From Thermopolyspora flexuosa (lineage in GTDB: Bacteria > Actinomycetota > Actinomycetes > Streptosporangiales > Streptosporangiaceae): a DNA stretch of 64,000 nt. Position numbers and translations under genes: made by a program. Below, piece after piece: positions 30,305 through 38,358 of the stretch; position 1 is the stretch's first letter; each line of letters opens with the position of its first letter. The notes beneath the pieces are model-generated. The model saw only the letters and a program-made list of their open reading frames with translations. It ran no database searches and was not told where the DNA came from. The stretch lies in NCBI RefSeq assembly GCF_006716785.1, contig NZ_VFPQ01000001.1, positions 3,534,001 through 3,598,000 of the forward strand, read 5' to 3'.

Positions 30305-31099
30305 TCAGGTCACCTCGAAGCCGGCCTTGGCCAACACGTCCTTGCCCCGCCGGGACAGCACAAGGTCGACGAAGCGCTCGGCCAGATCACCGGCCGACGC
30401 CTTGCTCAGGACGGCGATGGGATAGTCGTTGACCGCCTGGCCGGCCTCGGGGAAGGAGATTCCCTTGGCCTTGCCGCCCGAGGCGATCACGTCGGTCCGA
30501 TAGACGAGCGCCGCGTCCACCTCGCCCAGTTCGACCTTGGTGAGCGTGGCCTTGACGTCCTGTTCCAGGGTGACCGGGGTGACCTTGAGCCCGGCCGCGT
30601 CCAGGACCTTGACCGTGGCGACCCCGCACGGCACCTGCTCGGCGCACAACGCCACCTTCACGTTGGGATCGGCGAGGTCCTTCAGCTCGTCGACCTGCGC
30701 CGGGTTGTCCGCGGGCACGGCGATCTGCAGCCGGTTACGCGCGAACGTGGTCGGTTGCTCGGCCAGGGACGCGTCGGTGACGGTCTTCATGGTGGCCGGG
30801 TTCGCCGCGGCGAACACGTCCGCGGGCGCCCCTTGGACGATCTGCTGGGCCAACGTAGCGCTGGAGCCGAAGTTGAACCGCACCCTGGTGCCCGCGTGCT
30901 CGGCCTCGAACATCCTGCCGAGCTCGGTGAACGTCTCGGTCAGCGACGCCGCCGCGAAGACCGTCACCTCGCGCTCCCCGCCGGCCGATCCACCGGAGCC
31001 GCATCCGGACAAGGCCCCCAACGCGAGCGTGACAGGCACAGCGATCATCCACCGGGAAAGACGCCTGAACACAAAGAGCTCCCACACGTGACCGGTCAC
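30305..31099 (-). CDS. modA: Molybdate ABC transporter substrate-binding lipoprotein
   Basis: A 264-residue periplasmic-type binding protein. An N-terminal signal (RRLSRWMIAVPVTLALGALSGC) ends in a lipobox with Cys. The mature part begins EREVTVFAAASLTETFTELGRMFE and continues with VRFNFGSSATLAQQIVQGAPADVFAAAN, ARNRLQIAVPADNP, EVDAALVYRTDVIASGGKAKGI and NDYPIAVL, the standard ModA pattern with oxyanion-binding Ser residues in AAASLT and GSSATL. The start is uncertain: GTG 31099 is given, with GTG 31087 and ATG 31048 as alternatives. No modB or modC is in the window. It converges with the ABC ATPase, 23 bases apart. Confidence 0.93.
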   Translation of the reverse strand: MTGHVWELFVFRRLSRWMIAVPVTLALGALSGCGSGGSAGGEREVTVFAAASLTETFTELGRMFEAEHAGTRVRFNFGSSATLAQQIVQGAPADVFAAANPATMKTVTDASLAEQPTTFARNRLQIAVPADNPAQVDELKDLADPNVKVALCAEQVPCGVATVKVLDAAGLKVTPVTLEQDVKATLTKVELGEVDAALVYRTDVIASGGKAKGISFPEAGQAVNDYPIAVLSKASAGDLAERFVDLVLSRRGKDVLAKAGFEVT

Positions 31100-31381
31100 C
31101 CGACTGATCGGCGGACGATGCCGGGAACGGCTCCGAGCAGCCCAGCGGCGTCGTCGACCAGAACTTCCTCAATACCCTATATCGCAAGTTCCAATGGAAA
31201 CACCTCTACCCCATCGCATCAGCGAGCACTGGGCGAAGCATTTCGCCGCAAGTACGAGGTGGAGGCCGCCCGCGCCCGGATCCATCCGGCCGCCGGGTAA
31301 CCGCCGGCGTATCCGCCGGTGCGCTCCTGACGGCGCACCCCGGTGGGCACGGTCCGGTCCTCACCCACGGGGTGGCCGCAA

Positions 31382-31518
31382 GATCAGCGGAGTGAACCCC
31401 TCCACCTCGGCGACGTCAACGACCCTGCCCTTCCGGCTCACCCCTCCATCCGCCGATTACGACCTGCAAGGCAGTGAGCCTTCCGAGCGGAGACCACACC
31501 ACGATCAACCCGTTCGGA
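31382..31518 (+). repeat. Diverged direct repeat, copy 1
   Basis: Begins GATCAGCGGAGTGAACCCCT and continues as CCACCTCGGCGACGTCAACG. It matches copy 2 at 31596 at about 35 of the first 40 positions, then more weakly (CCCTTCCGGCTCAC against CCCTTCCAGCTCAC), ending in a shared CGGAGACCACACCA. Period 214 bases. No coding function seen. Confidence 0.65.
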
Positions 31519-31595
31519 CGGTGCACAGCGCGAACCACCCTCCCACCCCGCAAGGCAAGCACAATCCGTCGACAACCCCCCCGGGGCGACCGCGA

Positions 31596-31729
31596 GATCA
31601 GCGGGGTGAACCCCTCCACGTCGGCAACATCAACGCCCGGCGCCCTTCCAGCTCACTCCTTCACCCGTCGGCCGCGACGCAAAGCCGATGCGTCTCCCAA
31701 CGGAGACCACACCAGAACACGCCACGATC
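31596..31729 (+). repeat. Diverged direct repeat, copy 2
   Basis: Begins GATCAGCGGGGTGAACCCCT, which contains a GGGG-TGAA-CCCC mini-hairpin, and ends near CGGAGACCACACCAGAACAC. It is the partner of copy 1, 214 bases upstream. Two copies only, without a conserved spacer, so this is not a CRISPR array. Confidence 0.65.
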
Positions 31730-31787
31730 GACCGTCTGAGGCGCGTGCAGCGGGAGCCGCTCTCCCGGTTCGTGGGAGGCGGGCAGG

Positions 31788-32774
31788 TCAGCGGCCGTTG
31801 CGGCTGGCGCAGATGATGCGCACCGCGCGCTCCAGCGCGTAGGCGGGATCGACGCCGGCGCCCTTGACCTGCTCGTCGGCGTCGGCCACCGCCTGGATGG
31901 CGGTGCTCAGCCCTTCCGGGCCCCAGGCGCGCAGCCGGTCCTGGTAACGCTTGGCGAGCCACGGGGGCATGCCGAGGGCCTGGGCGAGGTTGGCGCCGCG
32001 GGCGTTGCGGGCGCCCGCGACCTTGGCGAGGGTGCGCAGCTCCTTGGCGAGCGCGCTCACGATGAGCACGGGGGGTGTGCCCGTCGCCAGGGACCAGCGG
32101 AGCTGCTCGAGCGCCTCGGCGGCCTTGCCCTCGGCCGCGCTCTCGGCGACCGTGAAGCCGCTCACCGCCGCCTGGCCCCGGTGGTAGCGCGCCACGTCCG
32201 CGGCGGTGATCGTCTTGTGCTCCGCGGGCGTGTCGAAGACGAGCTGGCTGCACGCGGCGGCGAGCTCCCGCAGGTCGTTGCCGACCGCGTCGAGCAGTGC
32301 CTGGGCCGCGTCGGGCGCGATCGACCGCCCGGCCCGCTTGATCTCGGCCTTGATGAAGTCCAGCCGCTCGCCGGGTTTGGTGATCTTCGGGACGGTGACG
32401 ACCGCCGCCCCGGCCTTTTTGAGCCCGTCGACCAGTGCCTTGCCCTTCGCTCCGCCCGGGTGGGTGAGCACGAGCGTGGCGTCCTCGGCGGGTTGCTTCG
32501 CGTATCCGACGATCTCCGTGATGACGTCCTTGGACAGATCCTGCGCGGACCGCACCACGATGATCGAGCGCCCGCCGAACAGCGACGGCGAGGTCAGCCC
32601 GGCCAGCTCTCCGGGCTCGACCTTCCCCCCGATCAGCTCGTGCCGCTCGGCCTCGGGATCGACGGCCCGCACGGCCGCGACGACCGCGCCCACCGCCCGG
32701 TCCACGAGCAGCTCCTCCTCGCCGATCACCAACGTCACGGGTGCTGGACTCGTCGCCGCCATGAGAGCCAGCAT
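31788..32774 (-). CDS. holA: DNA polymerase III subunit delta
   Basis: The clamp-loader delta subunit, 328 residues. The N-terminal domain starts APVTLVIGEEELLVDRAVGAVVAAVRA and includes PSLFGGRSIIVVRSAQDLSKD; LVLTHPGGAKGKALVDGLKKAGA and the C-terminal collar region GMPPWLAKRYQDRLRAWGPEGL follow the family. ATG 32774 is chosen because GGGAGG precedes it with 7 bases spacing; an internal ATG 32762 lacks one. It lies 26 bases after the comEC stop in the same orientation, the usual comEA-comEC-holA order. Confidence 0.95.
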   Translation of the reverse strand: MLALMAATSPAPVTLVIGEEELLVDRAVGAVVAAVRAVDPEAERHELIGGKVEPGELAGLTSPSLFGGRSIIVVRSAQDLSKDVITEIVGYAKQPAEDATLVLTHPGGAKGKALVDGLKKAGAAVVTVPKITKPGERLDFIKAEIKRAGRSIAPDAAQALLDAVGNDLRELAAACSQLVFDTPAEHKTITAADVARYHRGQAAVSGFTVAESAAEGKAAEALEQLRWSLATGTPPVLIVSALAKELRTLAKVAGARNARGANLAQALGMPPWLAKRYQDRLRAWGPEGLSTAIQAVADADEQVKGAGVDPAYALERAVRIICASRNGR

Positions 32775-32800
32775 GCCACGCCCTCCCGGCCTTCGCGCCC

Positions 32801-35290
32801 TCAGCGGCCACGCACCCGGCCGCTGCGCGGCTCGCCTCGGGGCACCACGGCGAGGCCGTCCCCCTGGACGACCACGGCGAGGTCGCCTTGGCGGTCGGTG
32901 CGGTAGACGCGGGCCGACAGGGCGCCGAGACGAGCGATCGTCTGCGGCGCAGGGTGGCCGTAGTCGTTGTCCGCGCCGACGCTGATCAGCGCCGCCCTGG
33001 GGCGGATGGCCGCGAGGAAGGCCGGATCACCCCGACCGGACCCGTGGTGCGGGACCTTGAGCACGTCGACCGGGGGCACGCCCCGGCGGAGCAGGGCGGC
33101 CTGCGCCTCGGTCTCCACGTCGCCGCTGAGCAGTGCCGAGCCGACGGACCACCGCAGGTGAAGCACGACGCTGGCGTTGTTCACGGCCGAACCTCCCCCT
33201 GCGCCCTCCGGGATGGGCGCGGCCCCGGGTCGCGGATCGGGCGCGAGGACGGTGATCTCAGCGGGGCCGAAGCGCCAGTGGGTGCCGGGAGGGACCGTCC
33301 ATTCGGGAATGCGGCGTTCCCGGAGCCGCGCCGACAGACGGGCACCCTCCGGCGTGGGCATGTGGGCGTGACCGACGAGGGCCGCGCCGACGGCCCGGCG
33401 GCGTAGCACGCCCTCGAGCCCGCCGACGTGGTCGAGGTGCGGATGGGTGAGCACCAGCAGCGGCACGCGGCGCACGCCGAGGTCGCGCAGGCAGGCGTCG
33501 ACGAGGACCGGGTCCGGTCCGGCGTCCACCACGACCGCGCGGTCGCCACCCGCGGACACCACGAGCGCGTCGCCCTGTCCCACGTCGCAGGCGACCATGA
33601 GCCAGCCGGGCGGCGGCCAGGGCGCGGCGACCGGGGTCGCCACGACGGCCGCCACGGTGACCCCGGCGGCGACGGCGAGCGCGATCCGGCGCGTGCCCGC
33701 GCGGCGCAGCAGCAGGAAGACCGCGACCGCGGCGAGGCACAGCAGCACCAGCCCGGGCACGCCGCCGACCCAGGGCAGGACCGCGAGCGGCAGCGCCGCC
33801 GCCTGCTCGGCGACCAGGATGATCCAGCCCACGGCGAGCCCGGCCGGGCGGACGATCCACTGGGCGGCGTCGAGGCTGAACGGCGCGACGAGCGCGGTGA
33901 CGAAGCCGAGCACGGTGGCCGGAGCGACGGCCGGCCCGGCGATCAGGTTCGCCGGTACCGCGACGATCTCGATCCGGCCGCTGATCAGCACGAGCACGGG
34001 CGTGACCGCGGCCTGGGCCGCGGCGGGCACGGCCACCGCCTCGGCGACCCAGATCGGGGTGCGCGGCGGCAGCCGGGCGGCGAGGCGGTCGCGCCAGCGC
34101 GGGGCGAGCACGAGGATTCCCGCGGTGGCGGACACCGAGAGCGCGAAGCCGTACGAGCGGGCCAGCGACGGTTCGAACAACATCAGCAGGAGCACGGTGG
34201 CGGCGAGCGCGGCGACCCCGTCGCGGGCCCGCCCGGTGCCGAGGGCGACCGCGCCGATCAGACCCATGAGCAGTGCGCGCAGCACGCTGGGCGAGGGACG
34301 GGCGACGACGGCGAAGGCCACCATCGCGGCCGCCGCCGCGGCGGCGCGCACCGGGAGCGGCGCGCCCACGGCCCGGGCGAGCACGAGCGCCGCCCCGCCC
34401 ACGATCGCCAGGTTGGTGCCGGACACCGCCGTCAGATGACCCAGGCCTGCCGCGTTCAGGTCGTTCCTGACCTGCGGGTCCATGCGCGACACGTCGCCGA
34501 CCACGAGAGCGGGCAGGAGCCCGCGCTGGTCCGGCGGCAGCACGTCGGCGGCGTCCCGCAGCCCTTGCCGCACGTGCCCGGCCACCCGCTGCACGGCCGA
34601 CGGTCCCTCCAGCACGGTCGGCGGGCCGCGCACGAGCAGCACGGCGGCCCGCAGATCCCCGTCGTCGGCCGGTGCCAGCCGCCCGCGCACGCGCACCCGC
34701 ACGCTCGGCAGCAGCCCTTGCCACTGCGGCCCGTTCGCGAGCATCAGCACCGGTGCCCGCAGCCGGATGCGCCGCCCGCGCGCCTCGATGAGCTCGACCC
34801 GGCCATCCGCGACGACACGATCGCGAGGCATGGCGCCGCCGCGCCGGGTGACCACCCGCGGGTCGTCGGTGAGCACCACCTCCGCCGTCACCACGGCACG
34901 CTCCTCGGCGAGCTCGGCCACCGGCCCGGTACCGACCAGGTAGGCCCAGCACCCCACACCCGTCGCCACGGCCGCCGTGCTCCCCAGCACACCGATGCCC
35001 GCCCGCCGCCATCCCCGCGGAGGCCACGGGCTTCGCCGCTCCCCCACACCGTGGCGCCGGCCCGGCCGCCGGGCGCCGGCCCTGCCCTGTGTGATGGGCA
35101 GGGCCGGCGCCCGCCGCCGGAACCGGGGTGCCAGGGCGAGACCGGCCGCCGCGATCACGGCGACGGCGGCCACGGCCCATGCGACGGGTGCGGGCAGGCC
35201 GACCAGGACGAACGCGGTCGCCCACGCGGCGAGCGCCGGTGCGACGAGCGGGTACGCGTACCCGCGGCGGCCGGGCGCATCGTCGGCCAT
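32801..35290 (-). CDS. comEC: ComEC/Rec2-type DNA uptake channel protein
   Basis: A polytopic membrane protein of 829 residues. It has N-terminal helices and a DUF4131-type extracytoplasmic domain (about residues 110-250). A competence domain follows with many helices (for example GLLPALVVGDVSRMDPQVRNDLNAAGLGHLTAVSG). The C-terminal metallo-beta-lactamase-like domain reads ACDVGQGDALVV, DAGPDPVLVD, THPHLDHVGG, LKVPHHGSG. In competent bacteria ComEC carries single-stranded DNA across the membrane; whether this organism is competent is unknown. ATG 35290 overlaps the comEA stop (TGATG); GTG 35293 is equally possible. Confidence 0.95.
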   Translation of the reverse strand: MADDAPGRRGYAYPLVAPALAAWATAFVLVGLPAPVAWAVAAVAVIAAAGLALAPRFRRRAPALPITQGRAGARRPGRRHGVGERRSPWPPRGWRRAGIGVLGSTAAVATGVGCWAYLVGTGPVAELAEERAVVTAEVVLTDDPRVVTRRGGAMPRDRVVADGRVELIEARGRRIRLRAPVLMLANGPQWQGLLPSVRVRVRGRLAPADDGDLRAAVLLVRGPPTVLEGPSAVQRVAGHVRQGLRDAADVLPPDQRGLLPALVVGDVSRMDPQVRNDLNAAGLGHLTAVSGTNLAIVGGAALVLARAVGAPLPVRAAAAAAAMVAFAVVARPSPSVLRALLMGLIGAVALGTGRARDGVAALAATVLLLMLFEPSLARSYGFALSVSATAGILVLAPRWRDRLAARLPPRTPIWVAEAVAVPAAAQAAVTPVLVLISGRIEIVAVPANLIAGPAVAPATVLGFVTALVAPFSLDAAQWIVRPAGLAVGWIILVAEQAAALPLAVLPWVGGVPGLVLLCLAAVAVFLLLRRAGTRRIALAVAAGVTVAAVVATPVAAPWPPPGWLMVACDVGQGDALVVSAGGDRAVVVDAGPDPVLVDACLRDLGVRRVPLLVLTHPHLDHVGGLEGVLRRRAVGAALVGHAHMPTPEGARLSARLRERRIPEWTVPPGTHWRFGPAEITVLAPDPRPGAAPIPEGAGGGSAVNNASVVLHLRWSVGSALLSGDVETEAQAALLRRGVPPVDVLKVPHHGSGRGDPAFLAAIRPRAALISVGADNDYGHPAPQTIARLGALSARVYRTDRQGDLAVVVQGDGLAVVPRGEPRSGRVRGR

Positions 35291-36492
35291 CACACCCGCA
35301 CCTTGTCCTTCAGCTCGGCGAACCTCCGCTCGCCGATGCCGGTGACGTCGCGGAGCTGCTCCACGCTGCGGAAACCGCCGTTGGCCTCGCGGTACTCCAC
35401 GATGCGGCGGGCGAGGACCTCGCCCACGCCGGGTAGGTGCTCGTCGAGCTGCTCGGCGGTGGCCTGGTTAAGGTCGATCAGGCCGGTGCCGGGATCAACG
35501 GCCGACGCCGCCGCGCCGGAGGCCGCGCCCACCGGTCCGCCGGCGGGCGGTGCACCACCGGCTGCGGTGGCCGGGGCGCCCACGACGATGTGCTCGCCGT
35601 CGACGAGGCGGCGGGCGAGGTTGAGGGCTCCCGGCTTGGCGCCGGCCCGCAGGCCCCCGGCGGCCTCGATCGCGTCGGCGATCCTCGAGCCCTCGGGCAG
35701 GGTGTGCACGCCGGGTTTGCGAACCCGGCCGGTGACGTACACGACGACACCCGGCCCGCTCGGGGAGGGCGCGGGCGACGCCGCCGCCTGCGGGGCACCG
35801 GCCGGGATCGGCGGAGGGAGGGGTTCGGCCTCGGGGCGCGACCGCCACACGTAGACGGACGCCACGACGGCGGCGAGTACTCCGAGTAGGAGAAGAACCC
35901 GCAGTCCGGGACGCCCAGGATCGAGAGCGGCGGTGTGGGCGGCGAGCGTATCCCGTACCTGGTCGAGAGCGGGCCACCGTCGCGGTGACGTGTGATCACC
36001 ACCGCCGATCTCGTCCTCATCGGGGGCAGGTGTCGTCGGAACCGCTCGCGGCCGGCCCTCGCCCACGACGCCCCGCTCCGGATACACGGCCCGTGCGCCA
36101 CCGAGTTCCGCCACCGCCCCGGTGGAAGGGGTGCTCCGCTCCCCTGCCGCGGCTCCGCCCGCGTCGCGGGCGCGCTCGGCGGCCGGGCCCTCACGCCAGG
36201 CGGGTCCGGCTGGGGCACCATGACCGACGGGGCCACGGCTCGGCATCGTCCCAGGCGGGACAGATCGCGGAACAGCGGGCTCATCCCGCCCGAGAAGGGC
36301 ACGCAGGCGGGTTTCGGCCGCAGCGGCTGCAAGAGGTTCGGTCGTCCTTCCCACGCGGGTGACGGTAGGTACGCCCGACCGACCGGACGCCCGCTGAACG
36401 CCATTCTGTGGATAACCGACACCGTCCGGGCCAAACCAACGGACGCGCCACCGCGGGTGCCGCATCGGCATGCTGGGCATTCCGATCGGCAT
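35290..36492 (-). CDS. comEA: ComEA-family DNA-binding protein
   Basis: Membrane-anchored DNA receptor of the uptake machinery. After a ~190-residue low-complexity cytoplasmic part comes one membrane helix (LRVLLLLGVLAAVVASVYVW). An SLBB domain follows (VVYVTGRVRKPGVHTLPEGSRIADAIEAAGG) and a C-terminal double helix-hairpin-helix (LIDLNQATAEQLDEHLPGVGEVLARRIVEYREANGGFRSVEQLRDVTGIGERRFAELKD). The start is unresolved: ATG 36492 gives 400 residues, but codon bias is poor for about the first 45 codons. GTG 36354, just before TEPLAAAAAETRLRALLGRDE, may be the true start. Its stop overlaps the comEC start. Confidence 0.92.
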   Translation of the reverse strand: MPIGMPSMPMRHPRWRVRWFGPDGVGYPQNGVQRASGRSGVPTVTRVGRTTEPLAAAAAETRLRALLGRDEPAVPRSVPPGTMPSRGPVGHGAPAGPAWREGPAAERARDAGGAAAGERSTPSTGAVAELGGARAVYPERGVVGEGRPRAVPTTPAPDEDEIGGGDHTSPRRWPALDQVRDTLAAHTAALDPGRPGLRVLLLLGVLAAVVASVYVWRSRPEAEPLPPPIPAGAPQAAASPAPSPSGPGVVVYVTGRVRKPGVHTLPEGSRIADAIEAAGGLRAGAKPGALNLARRLVDGEHIVVGAPATAAGGAPPAGGPVGAASGAAASAVDPGTGLIDLNQATAEQLDEHLPGVGEVLARRIVEYREANGGFRSVEQLRDVTGIGERRFAELKDKVRV

Positions 36493-37414
36493 GGCCCGGT
36501 TTCGGGCGCTTCTGCGACGACGAGCGGGCGTGAACGGGCAGGTTCGGCAAAGCGACGTCAGCAGGCCTCAACCCACCGATCACCCGTATGCGCGGCCGAC
36601 TGGAAGCATTCGGCCGAGAAATACCGAGTGGAAATCAGCTGCCACCGGCTCACGCCGAATAGCGGAGCCCTCGCTCCGCCAGCCAGCTCGCAGCTCAGGC
36701 CACCAGGGGTCACGCGATAGACGAGGGCAGAGCCTCGGGCTAAGGGCGACAGCGCCCATCGCTGCGGCTGAATCTGCGCGAGTCCGATTACCGGCCAAGT
36801 CCGGCTCGTCAGGTCATCCGAGTAAGGACTCGGTGAGCCACGGCTCATTGTGGGGCCGATGTCGGCGGTGTCTTCGTGCCCGAAATCGGCCGGACACGCG
36901 TGGGCGACGCACCGACACCACGACGCCAACAGAGTGCGCCTGATCGGTGCACCAACGAGGCCGGCGTTCCGCTCGAAAGGCAGAGGCAGGGCGAGGATCG
37001 GCCAGCGCGGTGGGAGGCAGGGCAGGCAGCGCCCGTGTAGGCCTTCAGCCCTATGCCTATTTCGCCCACATGATGCATACAGGCGAGGAACTCGAGGGGG
37101 AAGTGGGCGGCGGCCCCGCCTGAAGCCTGCGGCGAAACATCGGTGGCGCCATTCGATGACGAAGGCCAGGTGTCGTGCACGCACTCGGCGAGCCGTACGA
37201 AAGCCAGAGTCAGGGTGAGAGATGGGCGAGAGCCACCGTGACGTCGAAATGCAGCAGCCCGGCCCTGGCTGACGTGATCTGGAAATCCGGGAGAAAGGGC
37301 AGCGAGACCCCGCCGGAGTGCGCGGGGCAATACCAGGCGGCGCCGCCGGTGACGGCCCGGGCATCGGGCACTCGCACTCGACGCGCCGTACGACCGCCAG
37401 GGTCAGGGCGAGGG
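36493..37414. other. Gene-poor, lower-GC stretch between comEA and degV
   Basis: 922 bases without a recognisable gene and with weaker third-position GC than the flanks. Frames such as 36558-37364 (-) and 36850-37218 (+) are open but lack any family signature. The part next to degV carries a diverged copy of the degV 3' end (37181-37252). The rest may be a decayed gene or a promoter region; I cannot say which. Confidence 0.55.
37181..37252 (-). repeat. Relic duplication of the degV 3' end
   Basis: GCACTCG-x-CG-x-GCCGTACGA-x2-GCCAG-x-GTCAGGG-x-GAG matches the segment at 37374-37443 (stop codon region of degV and its downstream flank) with an offset of 193 bases and roughly 80% identity over the first 40 positions. 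On the minus strand it reads ARAGLLHFDVTVALAHLSP before a stop, echoing the degV C-terminus AHAGPGMLGVTIAPA. Confidence 0.6.
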
Positions 37415-38257
37415 TCAGGCGGGGGCGATGGTGACGCCGAGCATGCCGGGGCCGGCGTGGGCACCGATGACCAGGCCGACCTCGCCGATGTGGAGGCGGT
37501 TCAGGTGGGGGATGCGGCGGGTGAGGCGGGCGGCGAGGTCCTCGGCACGGGGGCGGGCGGCGAAGTGCTGGACGGCGACGTCGACGGGGCGGTCGGCGGC
37601 GGCCTGGACGGCGAGGTCCTCGAGGCGGGCGAGGGCGCGGGTGGCGGTGCGTACCTTCTCCAGCGGGGCGACCACGCCGTCGGCGATGTGCAGCAGGGGT
37701 TTGATCGCCAGCGCGGAGCCCAGCAGGCTCGCGGCGGCGCCGATGCGGCCGCCGCGGCGCAGGTATTCGAGGGTGTCGACGTAGAAGAGGCTGCGCAGGG
37801 CGGCCATGTGGCGGCGGGCGGCCTCGGCCACCTCGGTGAGCGGGAGCCCGGCGCAGGCCGCGCGGGCGGCGGCGAGCACCGGGAAGCCGAGGCCCATGCC
37901 GATCGAGCGGCTGTCGATGACCTCGACGGGCAGGGGCGCGTCGGCGGCGGCGAGGCGGGCGGCGTCGACGGTGCCCGACATCTCACCGGACAGGTGAATG
38001 GAGACCACCCCGGTGGCCCCGCGCTCGGCGGCCTCGGCGTACGCCCGGGCGAACCGCTCGGGCGCGGGCCGGGAGGTGGTGACCGGGTACCATGCGCGCA
38101 GCAGCGCCGCCGGGTCCGGCCCGAGGTCCACGGTGTCGTCCATCGTCCGGCCTCCGGCCGTCACCTGTAACGGGATCACCACAACGTCGTGCTGCGCGGC
38201 CAGCTTGGGGTCGAGGTACGCGGTGGAGTCGGTGACGACGGCGACCGAAGGCGGCAT
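37415..38257 (-). CDS. DegV-family fatty-acid-binding protein
   Basis: A 280-residue DegV protein. Characterised relatives (FakB) bind a fatty acid for phosphorylation by FakA kinase. Segments seen: VAVVTDSTAYLDPKLAAQHDVVVIPLQV at the start, YPVTTSRPAPERF, VVSIHLSGEMSGTVDAARLAA, VEVIDSRSIGMGLGFPV, FYVDTLEYLRRGGRIGAAASLLGSALAIKPLLHI and a C-terminal GEVGLVIGAHAGPGMLGV. ATG 38257 (MPPSVAVV) is preceded by much upstream out-of-family sequence and is the clear start. No fakA/dak gene is nearby. A degV next to comEA is common in actinobacteria. Confidence 0.94.
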   Translation of the reverse strand: MPPSVAVVTDSTAYLDPKLAAQHDVVVIPLQVTAGGRTMDDTVDLGPDPAALLRAWYPVTTSRPAPERFARAYAEAAERGATGVVSIHLSGEMSGTVDAARLAAADAPLPVEVIDSRSIGMGLGFPVLAAARAACAGLPLTEVAEAARRHMAALRSLFYVDTLEYLRRGGRIGAAASLLGSALAIKPLLHIADGVVAPLEKVRTATRALARLEDLAVQAAADRPVDVAVQHFAARPRAEDLAARLTRRIPHLNRLHIGEVGLVIGAHAGPGMLGVTIAPA

Positions 38258-38358
38258 GCTCGCAGCGTAGTGCGCGGCGCACGATCGCGCGCGATTCGTC
38301 GTCCGCGGACCGAGACGGGTACGGCCCGGCGTCAGACCGGGCCGGGAAACCTCGAGGC

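Larger units (their letters stand above)
31100..31787. other. Gene-poor stretch of lower GC between modA and holA
   Basis: 688 bases, visibly less GC-rich than the neighbours, with an AT-rich segment (CCCTATATCGCAAG) at 31175-31188 in front of modA that may be part of its promoter. Frames such as 31194-31739 (+) have no family resemblance. It contains two diverged direct repeat copies (see 31382-31729). Confidence 0.6.

Noticed and set aside
31382-31729. Possible CRISPR array
   Set aside because: Only two diverged copies, with about 170 bases of partly similar sequence between them and no cas genes.
31194-31739. 181-codon plus-strand frame between modA and holA as a gene
   Set aside because: It spans the direct repeats and shows no domain or codon bias.
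25407-31787. Integrative element or prophage at the rpsT-holA insert
   Set aside because: No integrase, transposase, phage gene, tRNA or flanking attachment repeats could be seen.
36558-37364. 268-codon minus-strand frame between comEA and degV as a gene
   Set aside because: No family resemblance, no Shine-Dalgarno, weak codon bias, and it includes the degV relic.
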